Assembly (NCBI RefSeq): GCF_015864955.1
Contig: NZ_JADYWE010000001.1
Coordinates: forward strand, 1,054,001-1,118,000
DNA: 64,000 bases
Direction of reading: 5' to 3'
DNA from: Salinibacterium sp. NK8237
GTDB lineage: Bacteria; Actinomycetota; Actinomycetes; Actinomycetales; Microbacteriaceae
Shown in pieces: positions 8,233 through 17,259 of this stretch (position 1 is the first letter of the stretch; each line of letters begins with the position of its first letter). Below the pieces are notes generated by a model. That model ran no database searches, was not told the origin of the DNA, and was given only the letters and a program-made list of their open reading frames with translations. The position numbers and the translations under genes were made by a program.

Positions 8233-9333
8233 ATGGCGTCTGTAACCTTTGACAATGCAACACGTCTCTACCCGGGATCAACGATCCCCGCAGTAGACAA
8301 GCTGAATCTTCACGTAGAAGACGGCGAATTCCTCGTACTGGTCGGCCCTTCGGGTTGCGGTAAGTCCACCAGCCTTCGCATGCTCGCCGGCCTTGAAGAG
8401 GTCAACGATGGCAGCATCCTCATCGGCGACCGCGACGTCACCGATGTTCCCCCGAAAGACCGCGACATCGCCATGGTCTTCCAGAACTACGCTCTCTACC
8501 CGCACATGACGGTTGCCGAAAACATGGGCTTCGCGCTCAAGATCGCCGGCGTCAACAAAGAGGAGCGTGCAGCTCGCGTACTCGAAGCAGCGAAGCTTCT
8601 TGACCTTGAGCCTTACTTGAGCCGCAAGCCCAAGGCACTCTCGGGTGGTCAACGTCAGCGTGTTGCCATGGGTCGCGCTATCGTTCGCCAGCCTCAGGTC
8701 TTCCTCATGGATGAGCCGCTCTCGAACTTGGACGCCAAGCTTCGCGTGCAGACTCGTACGCAGATCGCTAGCCTGCAGCGTCGCCTCGGAGTCACCACGG
8801 TTTACGTGACTCACGACCAGACAGAAGCGCTCACCATGGGTGACCGCATCGCTGTGCTCAAGGATGGCATCCTCCAGCAGGTTGGTACTCCTCGCGACCT
8901 GTACGAAGCACCGCAGAACATCTTCGTTGCTGGCTTCATCGGCAGCCCCGCCATGAACCTCTTCAGCGTCGACATTGTCGATGGTGGCTTGCAGTTCGGC
9001 GATGCTGTTGTGCACGTTGACAGCGAAACGCTTGGCGAAACTACTGCGAAGACCGTCACCATTGGCATCCGTCCAGAAGACGTCATTGTTTCGACGACCG
9101 GCAGCGGTCTTCCTGTTGATGTCGACCTGGTCGAAGAGCTCGGTGCTGACGGTTACCTCTACGGTCACGCAGAAATCAAGGGCGAGCGTGTTGACATCGT
9201 TGCTCGCGTTGATGGCCGCTCGCACCCGAACGCTGGCGAGAAGGTCTTCTTGACCCCTGAGCCTCACCACGTGCACGTGTTCGACACCGAGTCGGGCCTG
9301 CGCCTCACCAAGAAGCCTGTAGTCGCAAGCTAA
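8233..9333 (+). CDS. MsiK/UgpC-like multiple-sugar ABC importer ATPase
   Basis: The cytoplasmic ATPase of carbohydrate ABC importers (366 residues). Walker [10 protein letters not shown] at 38-46, Q-loop QNYALYP, signature LSGGQRQR from 136, Walker B VFLMDE at 156-161, the H-loop THDQTEA, and a C-terminal TOBE/MalK regulatory domain (IGIRPEDV) from about residue 235. The ATG at 8233 follows AAGGAG at 8215-8220. No permease or binding protein is nearby, as for Streptomyces MsiK, one ATPase serving many importers. The importer at 19.5-22.6 kb has no ATPase of its own and is a candidate partner. Confidence 0.9.
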   Translation: MASVTFDNATRLYPGSTIPAVDKLNLHVEDGEFLVLVGPSGCGKSTSLRMLAGLEEVNDGSILIGDRDVTDVPPKDRDIAMVFQNYALYPHMTVAENMGFALKIAGVNKEERAARVLEAAKLLDLEPYLSRKPKALSGGQRQRVAMGRAIVRQPQVFLMDEPLSNLDAKLRVQTRTQIASLQRRLGVTTVYVTHDQTEALTMGDRIAVLKDGILQQVGTPRDLYEAPQNIFVAGFIGSPAMNLFSVDIVDGGLQFGDAVVHVDSETLGETTAKTVTIGIRPEDVIVSTTGSGLPVDVDLVEELGADGYLYGHAEIKGERVDIVARVDGRSHPNAGEKVFLTPEPHHVHVFDTESGLRLTKKPVVAS

Positions 9334-9415
9334 CTTCCGCTTTACGATCGAGCCCGTCGACGTCGAACCCAGTTCGGATGTTTGGCGGGCTCGTTCTATT
9401 TTCAAGGACACGTGA

Positions 9416-10726
9416 ATGACTGGTTCTGTCAACATCACCGCCGCCATCGTTGATCCTGCTTTGCTGGATCTGCCGTGGGAGCTGCCGCTCGAGCTGTGGC
9501 CCGATGATTCCATCGCAATCCTGCCCAAGGGCATTTCGCGACACCTTGTGCGCTTTGCCAATCTCAGCGGCTACATCGTGGCGATCAAGGAGACCTCAAG
9601 CGAGCTCGCCAAGCGTGAGTACGAAATGCTGCGCACCCTGCAAAAGCTCGACGTGCCGTGTGTTGACCCGCTCGCGATCATCACGAACCGCACGGCCGCC
9701 GATGGCGAAGAGCTGAAGTCAGTGCTGGTCACTCGGCACTTGCGCTTCTCGCTCCCCTATCGTGCCGTGTACTCGCAGAGCCTGCGCCCCGAGACTGCTC
9801 GTCGCCTCGTCGACGCTCTTGCCGTATTGCTCGTGCGTTTGCACATCGTTGGCTTCTTCTGGGGAGATGTGTCACTCTCCAACACACTGTTCCGTCGCGA
9901 TGCCGGCGCTTTCGCTGCCTACCTTGTGGATGCCGAAACCGGCCAGCTCTACGACAAGCTCTCCAACGGTCAACGCGAGAACGATCTCGAGATCGGTCGC
10001 GTCAATATTGCGGGCGAACTGCTCGACCTGCAAGCTGGTGGACGCCTCGAAGAAGACATCGACCCTGTTGAGATCAGCAACGGCATCGTGGCCCAGTACC
10101 GCACGCTGTGGCAAGAGCTCACGGGCTCGGAGCGCTTTGACCATTCCGAACGGTGGCGCATCAACCAGCGCGTTGAGCGCCTCAACGCGCTCGGTTTCGA
10201 CATCGAAGAACTCGCCATCAAAACTGAAGATTCGGGCACCCGCGTGCGCATCCAGCCCAAAGTGGTGGATGCCGGTCACCACTCACGACGCCTGCTGCGT
10301 TTGACCGGCCTCGACGCCCAAGAGAATCAAGCTCGCCGCCTGCTCAACGACATGGACTCGTACCGCGCAGCGTTCGACAAACAAGACATGGATGAAGAAA
10401 TGCTCGCCCACGAGTGGGCTGCTCGCGTCTTCGAACCCGTCATCCGAGCGATTCCCAAAGAGATGCGCGGCAAGCTCGAGCCGGCGGAAGCGTTCCACCA
10501 GCTGCTCGATCACCGTCGCCAGCTCGCTCAAGATTCTGGCCACGACATCCCCCTCGCTGAGGCCGTGAGCAGCTATGTCGAGAACGTTCTGCAGTTCCGC
10601 CGCGACGAGGCGACGATGATCAACCCGCCAACGGGGGCTTTCACGATGCCCGTCACTATTCAGGGCGAACTCGCCGCTGCCGATCACGATGGAGAAGACG
10701 AAGAGGACTGGCGCCTCAAGGTCTAG
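9416..10726 (+). CDS. DUF4032 protein with a kinase-like N-terminal domain
   Basis: A 436-residue actinobacterial protein. The N-terminal 230 residues resemble lipopolysaccharide/Kdo kinases of the protein-kinase-like fold: VAIKETSSELAKREYEML (lysine and glutamate of the ATP site), FFWGDVSLSNTLF in the place of the catalytic loop (D and N), and YLVDAETGQ in the place of the DFG metal site. The C-terminal part is the DUF4032 region, rich in charged helices, ending in an acidic tail. ATG at 9416 has AAGGA upstream. It follows the sugar ATPase by 82 bp and could share its transcript. Substrate unknown; kinase activity is an inference from the conserved motifs. Confidence 0.82.
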   Translation: MTGSVNITAAIVDPALLDLPWELPLELWPDDSIAILPKGISRHLVRFANLSGYIVAIKETSSELAKREYEMLRTLQKLDVPCVDPLAIITNRTAADGEELKSVLVTRHLRFSLPYRAVYSQSLRPETARRLVDALAVLLVRLHIVGFFWGDVSLSNTLFRRDAGAFAAYLVDAETGQLYDKLSNGQRENDLEIGRVNIAGELLDLQAGGRLEEDIDPVEISNGIVAQYRTLWQELTGSERFDHSERWRINQRVERLNALGFDIEELAIKTEDSGTRVRIQPKVVDAGHHSRRLLRLTGLDAQENQARRLLNDMDSYRAAFDKQDMDEEMLAHEWAARVFEPVIRAIPKEMRGKLEPAEAFHQLLDHRRQLAQDSGHDIPLAEAVSSYVENVLQFRRDEATMINPPTGAFTMPVTIQGELAAADHDGEDEEDWRLKV

Positions 10727-10743
10727 CTACCCTGTGCGCTTCG

Positions 10744-11226
10744 CTACGACAGCAGTTGCTCGAGTCCCCGCCCGGTTACATGCTCGAAGACCAGGTTGGT
10801 TTCGGAGTGCGCAACGGCCGGATGACTTGCCAAGTAGGTGAGTACAAAGTCTCTGAGTTCTGCCGCACTGTGCGCCGCGACATGCAGCAGGTAGTCATCT
10901 CCGCCGCCGGTGTGGAAGAAAGCCAATACGCCTGGCCAGTTGGGTGCGGCACTGCGGAAGGCATCCACGTCTTCGCGCACGTGTTTGACGAGCTTGATCG
11001 AGATCAGAGCTTGCACGCTAATGCCCAGTTGAGCGACATCGATGTCGGCATGGAAGCCACGCAAATAGCCGTCATCGTGGAGTCGGCGAAGTCGCTGGGA
11101 AACAGTGGATTCGGAGACACCGGCCGCGCCGGCAAGTGCAGATCCTGACATGCGGGCGTTGGCGGCCAAACTGGCTAAAATCTTTTGATCTACTGCGTCA
11201 ATCGGCAGACTGTACTTTTCGCTCAC
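10744..11226 (-). CDS. Lrp/AsnC family transcriptional regulator
   Basis: A 160-residue feast-famine regulator: N-terminal winged helix (DQKILASLAANARMSGSALA, recognition helix ESTVSQRLRRL, residues about 12-55) and a C-terminal RAM ligand-binding domain (about 70-150, VAHSETNLVFEHV). It is divergent from the trans-sulfuration gene, with 99 bp between the starts, an arrangement like Pseudomonas mdeR-mdeA, where the Lrp protein activates methionine gamma-lyase. It probably senses a sulfur or other amino acid and controls this neighbour and itself; the effector is not visible. Confidence 0.92.
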   Translation of the reverse strand: MSEKYSLPIDAVDQKILASLAANARMSGSALAGAAGVSESTVSQRLRRLHDDGYLRGFHADIDVAQLGISVQALISIKLVKHVREDVDAFRSAAPNWPGVLAFFHTGGGDDYLLHVAAHSAAELRDFVLTYLASHPAVAHSETNLVFEHVTGRGLEQLLS

Positions 11227-11325
11227 GGGGGCCTCCTGTGTCGCAGCTTATGCGGAAAACGTCACATTTTGTGAAGATTCTGCAGGAGAGTTGATTAGCG
11301 TCGAAGTTTCTGCTGTTATCTAGTA

Positions 11326-12510
11326 ATGCTGCCTCACGACATCCATCTCGAAACTCTTGCTGTTCACGCGGGAATGGAGGGCGTGCAGGAATCTGGTCAA
11401 CACGTCCCTTCCATTGACCTGTCTACCACCAATCCGCTGCCCAGCGTCGAAGTGGGAGGCGACTCCTACGAGAACCTCGCCACCGGAAACCCCATCATTG
11501 ACGGCCACTCCGCGGTCTACCAACGACTCTGGCAGCCGGGTGTCGCTCGCTTCGAAGACAGCCTCGCCGCCCTCGAAGGTGCAGAAGCAGCGGTAGCCTA
11601 CGCCAGCGGCATGGCAGCGCTCTCCGCCGTGCTGATTGCCATCGCCTCTGCGGGCCGTCCGCACGTCGTCGGCGTTCGTCCGCTCTACGGCGGAACAGAC
11701 CACGTGCTCGATAACGGGCTCCTCGGCACAACAGTGACGTGGGCGGATGCGGACTCGATCGTCAACGCTATTCAGCCAAACACCGGCCTCATCATCATTG
11801 AGTCCCCCGCGAACCCCACCCTCGAACTTGTCGACATCAAAAAGGTCGTTGAAGCCGCTGGCACGGTTCCCGTTCTCGTGGACAACACCTTCGCGACTCC
11901 CGTTCTGCAGCGCCCCATTGAACTCGGCGCCGCAATGGTGCTTCACAGTGCCACCAAGTACTTGGGCGGCCACGGGGATGTCATGGGCGGTGTTATCGCA
12001 ACGAGCGAAGAACATGCCAAGGCGCTGCGCAACGTCCGCGCTCTCACCGGTGGCGTTCTGCACCCGTTTGCGGCCTACCTGCTTCACCGTGGACTTCGCA
12101 CCCTTCCGCTGCGCGTACGCGCCCAGCAGGAGACCGCTGGAGAGCTTGCCCGCCGACTCGACGGCCACCCCGCACTCGCTCGCGTGCTCTACCCCGGCCT
12201 TCCCGGCCAGGACCCGGCTGGACTCATCGGAACCCAGTCAGCCGGCGCCGGCTCGCTCATCGCACTCGACCTCGCTGGCGGCTATGACGCTGCAGCAAAG
12301 TTCACCGAGTCGGTGAAGCTCATCACTCACGCTGTGTCGCTCGGCGGTATCGACACTCTCGTGCAGCATCCAGCATCGCTCACCCACCGCCCGGTGGCGT
12401 CAGAAGCGAAGCCGGGCGCCGGCATTGTGCGCGTGTCGATCGGACTCGAGCATGTCGATGACCTCATGAATGACATCACGGCTGCGCTCGATGCAGTGAG
12501 CGCTAGCTAG
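11326..12510 (+). CDS. Trans-sulfuration family PLP enzyme (cystathionine gamma-synthase / methionine gamma-lyase type)
   Basis: A fold-type I PLP enzyme of 394 residues acting on sulfur amino acids. Seen are the YASGMAAL phosphate-binding loop, IIIESPANPTLELVDI, the VDNTFATPVLQRP aspartate that binds the pyridine nitrogen, and the Schiff-base lysine K211 in HSATKYLGGHGDVMGG. The C-terminus carries RVSIGLEHVDDL, typical of the family. These motifs do not separate cystathionine gamma-synthase, cystathionine gamma-lyase and methionine gamma-lyase; a divergent Lrp regulator favours a catabolic lyase, weakly. ATG at 11326 starts only 4 bases after TAGTA, so the mRNA leader may be very short. Confidence 0.9.
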   Translation: MLPHDIHLETLAVHAGMEGVQESGQHVPSIDLSTTNPLPSVEVGGDSYENLATGNPIIDGHSAVYQRLWQPGVARFEDSLAALEGAEAAVAYASGMAALSAVLIAIASAGRPHVVGVRPLYGGTDHVLDNGLLGTTVTWADADSIVNAIQPNTGLIIIESPANPTLELVDIKKVVEAAGTVPVLVDNTFATPVLQRPIELGAAMVLHSATKYLGGHGDVMGGVIATSEEHAKALRNVRALTGGVLHPFAAYLLHRGLRTLPLRVRAQQETAGELARRLDGHPALARVLYPGLPGQDPAGLIGTQSAGAGSLIALDLAGGYDAAAKFTESVKLITHAVSLGGIDTLVQHPASLTHRPVASEAKPGAGIVRVSIGLEHVDDLMNDITAALDAVSAS

Positions 12511-12522
12511 CTGCTCGAGCAG

Positions 12523-12573
12523 CGCACGAAAAGAGCCGCTGGCCCCGAGGGGACAGCGGCTCTTTCGTGTGCG
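12523..12573. terminator. Bidirectional terminator between the PLP enzyme and rlmB
   Basis: An inverted repeat with arms GCACGAAAAGAGCCGCTG and CAGCGGCTCTTTCGTGTGC around a GC-rich loop, between two convergent genes; A- and T-rich outer arms suit termination in both directions. Confidence 0.8.
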
Positions 12574-12597
12574 GTGCAGGAACGATCCTGCGGCGCA

Positions 12598-13632
12598 CTA
12601 CTTCTTTTTGCGGGCTGCGGAACGCAGCTTCGAGATTTCGTAGAGCGTGACGCTCGCGGCGATACCAGCGTTGAGCGACTCGGTCGAGGCACTGATCGGG
12701 ATCGAGACGATGGCGTCACAGTTTTCGGTGACGAGTCGAGAGAGACCCTTGCCTTCGCTGCCGACAACGATCAGCACGGGCTCTTTCGCCAACGGCAAGG
12801 AGGGAAGCGACACGTCGCCATCCCCATCAAGACCGAGCACGAAGACGCCGCGCTTCTTGTATTCCTTGATCATCTGCGTGAGGTTGTTAGCCATGGCAAC
12901 GGGCGTGCGGGCGGCAGCACCGGCCGAGGTCTTCCACGCGGATGCCGTCATCCCGACTGAACGACGCTGCGGCACGATTACTCCCTGGCCACCAAACGCG
13001 GCAACGGAGCGCACGATGGCGCCGAGGTTGCGCGGGTCAGTGATGCCGTCAAGAGCCACGAGCAGCGGAACCTGGCCACGCGCCTCTACCTTGTCGAGCA
13101 ACTCCATGGGGTGCGCGTACTCGTACGGCGGCACCTTGAGCGCGAAGCCCTGGTGCACGGAGTCGAAACCGGCAAGGCGGTCGAGTTCTGGGCGCATCAC
13201 TTCGAGCACGGCAATGCCACGCGCGGTTGCGAGCTTGAGGATCTCCTTGACGCGGTCATCGTATTCAATGCGCGCGGCCATGTAGAGAGTGTGGGCGGGG
13301 ATCTTGGCGCGAAGCGCCTCGAGCACCGAGTTGCGGCCCGTGACCATCTCGGACTCATCGGCAGACTTAGCTACTCGTGACCGGCTGGGCTGGCTCGGAC
13401 GCTGGCCACCCTCTGAAGGCTTGCCACCGTTGCGGCGAGTTCCACCGGCTGCTTCATAGCGTTCGGCCGCAGCCTTGCGCTTGCCTGCGGGGTGATACGG
13501 GCGGTCTTCTGCCTTCGGGGTGGGCTTGCGACCTTCGAGAGCCTGACGTCCCTGGCCTCCCGAGCCGACCTGGGGGCCCTTGCGGCCCTTGCGTACCGCT
13601 CCTGCGCGGGGTGTGTTACCTGGGTTTTTCAC
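12598..13632 (-). CDS. rlmB: 23S rRNA (guanosine-2'-O)-methyltransferase, TrmH/SpoU family
   Basis: A SPOUT-class rRNA methyltransferase (344 residues) that 2'-O-methylates a guanosine of 23S rRNA. The first 90 residues are a basic, disordered actinobacterial extension (KGRKGPQVGSGG). A substrate-binding domain follows (VTGRNSVLEALRAKIPAH) and then the knotted SpoU domain with DGITDPRNLGAIVRS, VGSEGKGLSRL and SIPISASTESLNAGIAAS, which carry the catalytic arginine and the S-adenosylmethionine site. It lies 31 bp after cysS on the same strand, as in many actinobacteria where ispDF-cysS-rlmB are consecutive. Confidence 0.95.
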   Translation of the reverse strand: MKNPGNTPRAGAVRKGRKGPQVGSGGQGRQALEGRKPTPKAEDRPYHPAGKRKAAAERYEAAGGTRRNGGKPSEGGQRPSQPSRSRVAKSADESEMVTGRNSVLEALRAKIPAHTLYMAARIEYDDRVKEILKLATARGIAVLEVMRPELDRLAGFDSVHQGFALKVPPYEYAHPMELLDKVEARGQVPLLVALDGITDPRNLGAIVRSVAAFGGQGVIVPQRRSVGMTASAWKTSAGAAARTPVAMANNLTQMIKEYKKRGVFVLGLDGDGDVSLPSLPLAKEPVLIVVGSEGKGLSRLVTENCDAIVSIPISASTESLNAGIAASVTLYEISKLRSAARKKK

Positions 13633-13663
13633 GAGTGTTGCTCCTGTCGGAAGCGCCGATCAG

Positions 13664-15094
13664 TCACGGCAAGCTCCAATGCGATCCGGTCGAGTCATCT
13701 TCTAGTGCGATGCCCGCCGCTGATAGTTCATCACGGATTCGGTCTGCAGCAGCAAAATCCTTTGCTGCGCGGGCCGTATTGCGATCCTCAATGAGCTGTT
13801 CAACCAGTACTGACAAAGCAGCAACGGCTGGCTCTGAACGCTCAGAACCCCATCGTGGATCAAGTGGGTTGATACCCAAAACCTGTGCCATAGCGATTAC
13901 GTGAGACCGCGCGGTGGCAACCGCCGCAAGATCCCCGTCGTCGAGGGCAGCGTTGCCCGAACGAATCGTCTCGTGCACGACCGCGAGCGCCTGGGGCACT
14001 GCAAGGTCGTCATCCATGGCCTCGCCGAATGCCTCGGGCACCTCTATGGTGTTCGCGACGTCGAAGCGAGTATCTCGCAGTCGACGCGAGGCACGCTCAA
14101 TGAACACCTCAAGGCGTTCAAAGGCTGCTTCCGCTTCAGCAAGTGACGTGTCAGTGTAGTCGATTGTGGAGCGGTAATGGGCCGCTCCCAACAAATAGCG
14201 CACCACAATGGGCCGAGCGGCATCCAAAAGGTCACGAGCAAACACCGAATTGCCGAGTGATTTCGACATCTTTTGGCCGTTGACGTTGACCATACCGTTA
14301 TGCACCCAGTGACGAGCGAACTCATCGCCAGCAGCGGTCGACTGGGCAAGTTCGTTCTCGTGGTGCGGGAAGCGCAAATCAAGGCCACCACCATGGATGT
14401 CGAACGCACCACCCAAATACCGGCGAGACATGGCAGAGCACTCGATGTGCCAGCCCGGACGCCCGTTGCCCCACGGCGACGACCACGATGCTGACTCAGG
14501 TTCGGTTGGCTTGCTGCCCTTCCAGAGCGCGAAGTCGCGGGGGTCGCGCTTGGAGCGCGGGTCAGCGTCTACCGCGGCAACCATGTCGTCGAGCTTCTGC
14601 CGGGTGAGTTCACCGTAGGAGGGCCACGACTGCGTGTCGAAGTAGACATCGCCGGAGTCGTCGCTCGCGGCATACGCATGGCCGCGCTCGATGAGTTTCG
14701 CGATCAACTCGCGCATCTCACCGATGTTGCCCGTGGCGCGGGGTTCATAGGTAGGCGGCAAAATGCCGAGCTCGTTGTAGCCCGCGGTGAACTCGAGTTC
14801 GACACGGTAGGCCAAGGCCCACCACTGTTCGGTCGAGCCTTCAGCTGCGGCATCCGCTGCTCGGGTCAAAATCTTGTCGTCGATGTCGGTGACGTTGCGC
14901 ACGAGCGTGACATCGAGCCCACGGTAGGTGAGCCAGCGGCGCCAGATGTCGTAGACGAGGGCCGAACGCAAGTGGCCGATGTGCGGAGACGACTGCACGG
15001 TAGGACCGCAGACGTAGATGCCCACCTTGCCCGGCTCACGGGGATCGAGGTCGAGGAGGCTGGCACTGCGAGTGTCATAGAGGCGAATAGTCAC
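13664..15094 (-). CDS. cysS: Cysteinyl-tRNA synthetase
   Basis: Class I aminoacyl-tRNA synthetase charging tRNA-Cys (476 residues). The HIGH motif is at residues 38-41 ([15 protein letters not shown]), the zinc ligand cysteine in [18 protein letters not shown] carries a second zinc ligand, and KMSKSLGN is the second catalytic motif. A DALR-like C-terminal domain completes the normal length, which argues against the shorter MshC (about 410 residues, mycothiol ligase). It leads rlmB. In mycobacteria its upstream neighbours are ispF-ispD-carD; here 7.6 kb separates them. Confidence 0.96.
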   Translation of the reverse strand: MTIRLYDTRSASLLDLDPREPGKVGIYVCGPTVQSSPHIGHLRSALVYDIWRRWLTYRGLDVTLVRNVTDIDDKILTRAADAAAEGSTEQWWALAYRVELEFTAGYNELGILPPTYEPRATGNIGEMRELIAKLIERGHAYAASDDSGDVYFDTQSWPSYGELTRQKLDDMVAAVDADPRSKRDPRDFALWKGSKPTEPESASWSSPWGNGRPGWHIECSAMSRRYLGGAFDIHGGGLDLRFPHHENELAQSTAAGDEFARHWVHNGMVNVNGQKMSKSLGNSVFARDLLDAARPIVVRYLLGAAHYRSTIDYTDTSLAEAEAAFERLEVFIERASRRLRDTRFDVANTIEVPEAFGEAMDDDLAVPQALAVVHETIRSGNAALDDGDLAAVATARSHVIAMAQVLGINPLDPRWGSERSEPAVAALSVLVEQLIEDRNTARAAKDFAAADRIRDELSAAGIALEDDSTGSHWSLP

Positions 15095-15177
15095 TAAGCA
15101 AGTTTAGCGACCCCCGCTGGGTGTTACGCGGTCAGGCTGAGGCACGGGGGAAGGTGACCGCCCCGTGCCTCTCGCCA

Positions 15178-16038
15178 CTACTTCGTGTAGGTGTAGAAGC
15201 CGCGACCCGTCGCGATGCCCAGGTAGCCCTTGTCGATGTATTCGGTCTTCATCCACTCAGCGAACCGCTTGGTATTTTCGTCACCGTTGGACATGATGTT
15301 GTACGGCGTCGTGAGCCCAATAACGTCAAGGATCTGGAACGGTCCCATCGGCGCACCGGTGGCGATCCGCCACGTGTTGTCAACGTCGGCGGGTGCTGCA
15401 TAACCATCGGCCGCGAGCTCTGCCGCAGCATTAAGGAACGGAACGAGCAGCGAGTTGAGTACGTAGCCGGCCTTCTCCTTGTGAATCGGAATCGGGACCA
15501 TGCCGATTTCAGACGCGAAGTCGACAACCACATCGAACACGGCAGGATCGGTGTCAGCCGTGGCCATGATCTCCGCAGTGTTGAACTTCCAAATCTGGTT
15601 AGCGAAGTGAAGTGCCAAGAACTTGTCAGCACGACCAGTGGAGTCCTTCATGTCGCTGGGCAACAGAGTGGACGAGTTAGTCGCAAAAATCGTGTGCGCG
15701 GGAGCGAGCTTTCCGAGCTCCGCGTAGGTGGTCTTCTTGAGGTCGAGAATTTCGGGAATGGCCTCGATAACGAGGTCGGCGTCCTTCACGGCATCCGCAA
15801 GATCGGAGGAGAACCGCACGCGCCCAAGGGCTTCTTGTGCCTTGCCGTCTGCCGCACCAGCAACGCTGTCGGCAACGTAGGTGCTCGCCAGTCCATCGAA
15901 CCGGGTGCGAGCCTTCTCCAGAACTTCATCGTTGATGTCGTACGCCACGACCTCGAAGCCACTGAATGCTGTTTGGTATGCAATCTGGGATCCAAGCACT
16001 CCAGTGCCCAGAACCGTTACACGCTGAATGTTTGTCAT
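15178..16038 (-). CDS. 3-hydroxyacyl-CoA dehydrogenase
   Basis: A cytosolic NAD-dependent 3-hydroxyacyl-CoA dehydrogenase (286 residues). Rossmann motif VLGTGVLGSQIA near the start, the NSSTLLPSDM segment, the catalytic histidine in ALHFANQIWK, and a helical C-terminal dimerisation domain (KAGYVLNSLLVPFLNAA, PMGPFQILDVIGL, FYTY end). The length is that of single-domain 3-hydroxybutyryl-CoA dehydrogenases. ATG at 16038 follows GAAGAGAAGAGA. No other beta-oxidation gene is adjacent. It may belong to the block that separates cysS from ispDF. Confidence 0.9.
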   Translation of the reverse strand: MTNIQRVTVLGTGVLGSQIAYQTAFSGFEVVAYDINDEVLEKARTRFDGLASTYVADSVAGAADGKAQEALGRVRFSSDLADAVKDADLVIEAIPEILDLKKTTYAELGKLAPAHTIFATNSSTLLPSDMKDSTGRADKFLALHFANQIWKFNTAEIMATADTDPAVFDVVVDFASEIGMVPIPIHKEKAGYVLNSLLVPFLNAAAELAADGYAAPADVDNTWRIATGAPMGPFQILDVIGLTTPYNIMSNGDENTKRFAEWMKTEYIDKGYLGIATGRGFYTYTK

Positions 16039-16153
16039 TGTGTTCTCTTCTCTTCGGTTTGTAACCTGATCCGATACCTTAAATTTACTCCCAATTGGCT
16101 GAGCCTTGGCTGTGTCTCAGGCGTGTGCTGATTGTGCTTGAGCAGTGTGATAA

Positions 16154-16203
16154 CGGTACATTTACCGAGGATTTTTCGGGCCCGCCGAGGTGCTGATCAG
16201 CAC
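16154..16203. promoter_or_regulatory. Two palindromes upstream of the SorC-type regulator
   Basis: CGGTA-CATT-TACCG at 16154-16167 and a perfect 14-bp palindrome GTGCTGATCAGCAC at 16190-16203 lie in the 287-bp gap between the divergent hydroxyacyl-CoA dehydrogenase and SorC-type genes. Either may be the regulator's own operator; no site is proven. Confidence 0.4.
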
Positions 16204-16325
16204 TCCCAGCTAGAAGAACCCTGCAAATCACGCGCACGAGTGTGAAGACGGAAATAGAATCAGTGCAGATCTGCAACGAAGCATGAGAGAGGAATGGACC
16301 AATACCCAGTCCACGCAACCAAGCC

Positions 16326-17252
16326 ATGCTTGTGAGGGCCGCCACTCTCTACTATCTCGACGGCAAATCACAAGCCGAGGTCGCCCAAGAGATTGGCGTC
16401 TCGCGATCGAACGTCTCGCGCGTTCTTGCCGACGCCCGCAAGAACGGCATTGTTGACATCCGCATCAACGACCCCTTTGGGCGCGCCCAGAACCTCGAAG
16501 CCCAACTCGTGGCCCGTTATGGGTTGCGCGAATGTCGCGTAGCGCCGAGCACTGGCGCCGATAACCAACTCTCTCGCGTCGGAGCACTCGGGGCGCAATG
16601 GCTCATCGACAACCTGCCTCGCAACGGCGGCGTTGCCCTCTCCTGGGGTTCAAGCGTGCAAGCTGTCGTCAATGAGATTCCGGATGACGCCTCCCACGAG
16701 AACATCGAAGTACTTCCCCTCGTCGGCGGGCTTTCTATCGTGGATTCCGCTCGCGACGGCAACGTTCTCGTGCGCTTGCTCGCCACCAAACTAGGAGCGC
16801 AACACCGCCGCCTTTACGCCCCTGCTGTCGTCGAGTCCCGCGAATCGCGCGAAGCATTCCTTCGTGAGCCGTCCATTACAGGCGTCCTCAACGCATCACG
16901 CCGCGCCAAGATCGCCATCGTCGGTGTCGGCAACGTGGGCATCGGCGCTTCTGGGGCCATCATCGAGTCGATGAACTTGAGCAAAACAGAGCGCAGTCAG
17001 TTCGCGGCATCCGGAGCCGTTGGTGACTGCTGCACGCGCTTCTTCGACCGCGACGGAAAGCTTGTGGACTCAGTCGTGAACGATCGTGTAATCGCGATTG
17101 ACCTTGAGGAGCTCGGCAACATTCCCACCGTCGTCGGCGTTGCTGCCGGAGCGCAGAAGCTCGAGGGCACTCAAGCGGCGCTCACGGGCGGGCTCTTCGA
17201 TGTGCTGGTGGTCGACTCCGAATTGGCTCTTGCACTGCTCGGCCAGAGCTGA
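16326..17252 (+). CDS. SorC/DeoR-type sugar-binding transcriptional regulator
   Basis: A 308-residue regulator: N-terminal helix-turn-helix (KSQAEVAQEIGVSRSNVSRVLADA, within residues 14-38) and a large SorC sugar-binding domain (GGVALSWGSSVQAVV; FDRDGKLVDSVVNDRVIAI; VVGVAAGAQK) of the phosphosugar-isomerase fold. Such proteins sense phosphorylated sugars and control sugar operons. The ATG at 16326 lacks a clear ribosome site and the N-terminus is about ten residues shorter than is usual; no in-frame start exists upstream before a TGA at 16284. Its target is unknown: the sugar genes to the right or genes elsewhere. Confidence 0.88.
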   Translation: MLVRAATLYYLDGKSQAEVAQEIGVSRSNVSRVLADARKNGIVDIRINDPFGRAQNLEAQLVARYGLRECRVAPSTGADNQLSRVGALGAQWLIDNLPRNGGVALSWGSSVQAVVNEIPDDASHENIEVLPLVGGLSIVDSARDGNVLVRLLATKLGAQHRRLYAPAVVESRESREAFLREPSITGVLNASRRAKIAIVGVGNVGIGASGAIIESMNLSKTERSQFAASGAVGDCCTRFFDRDGKLVDSVVNDRVIAIDLEELGNIPTVVGVAAGAQKLEGTQAALTGGLFDVLVVDSELALALLGQS

Positions 17253-17259
17253 GCGCGCA

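Noticed and set aside
8278..9561. A 427-residue minus-strand frame over the sugar ATPase gene
   Set aside because: Antisense shadow of the conserved ATPase frame; no family motif.
13664..15094. Possible MshC (mycothiol ligase) in place of CysS
   Set aside because: At 476 residues with a C-terminal anticodon-binding part it has CysS length; MshC is about 410 residues.
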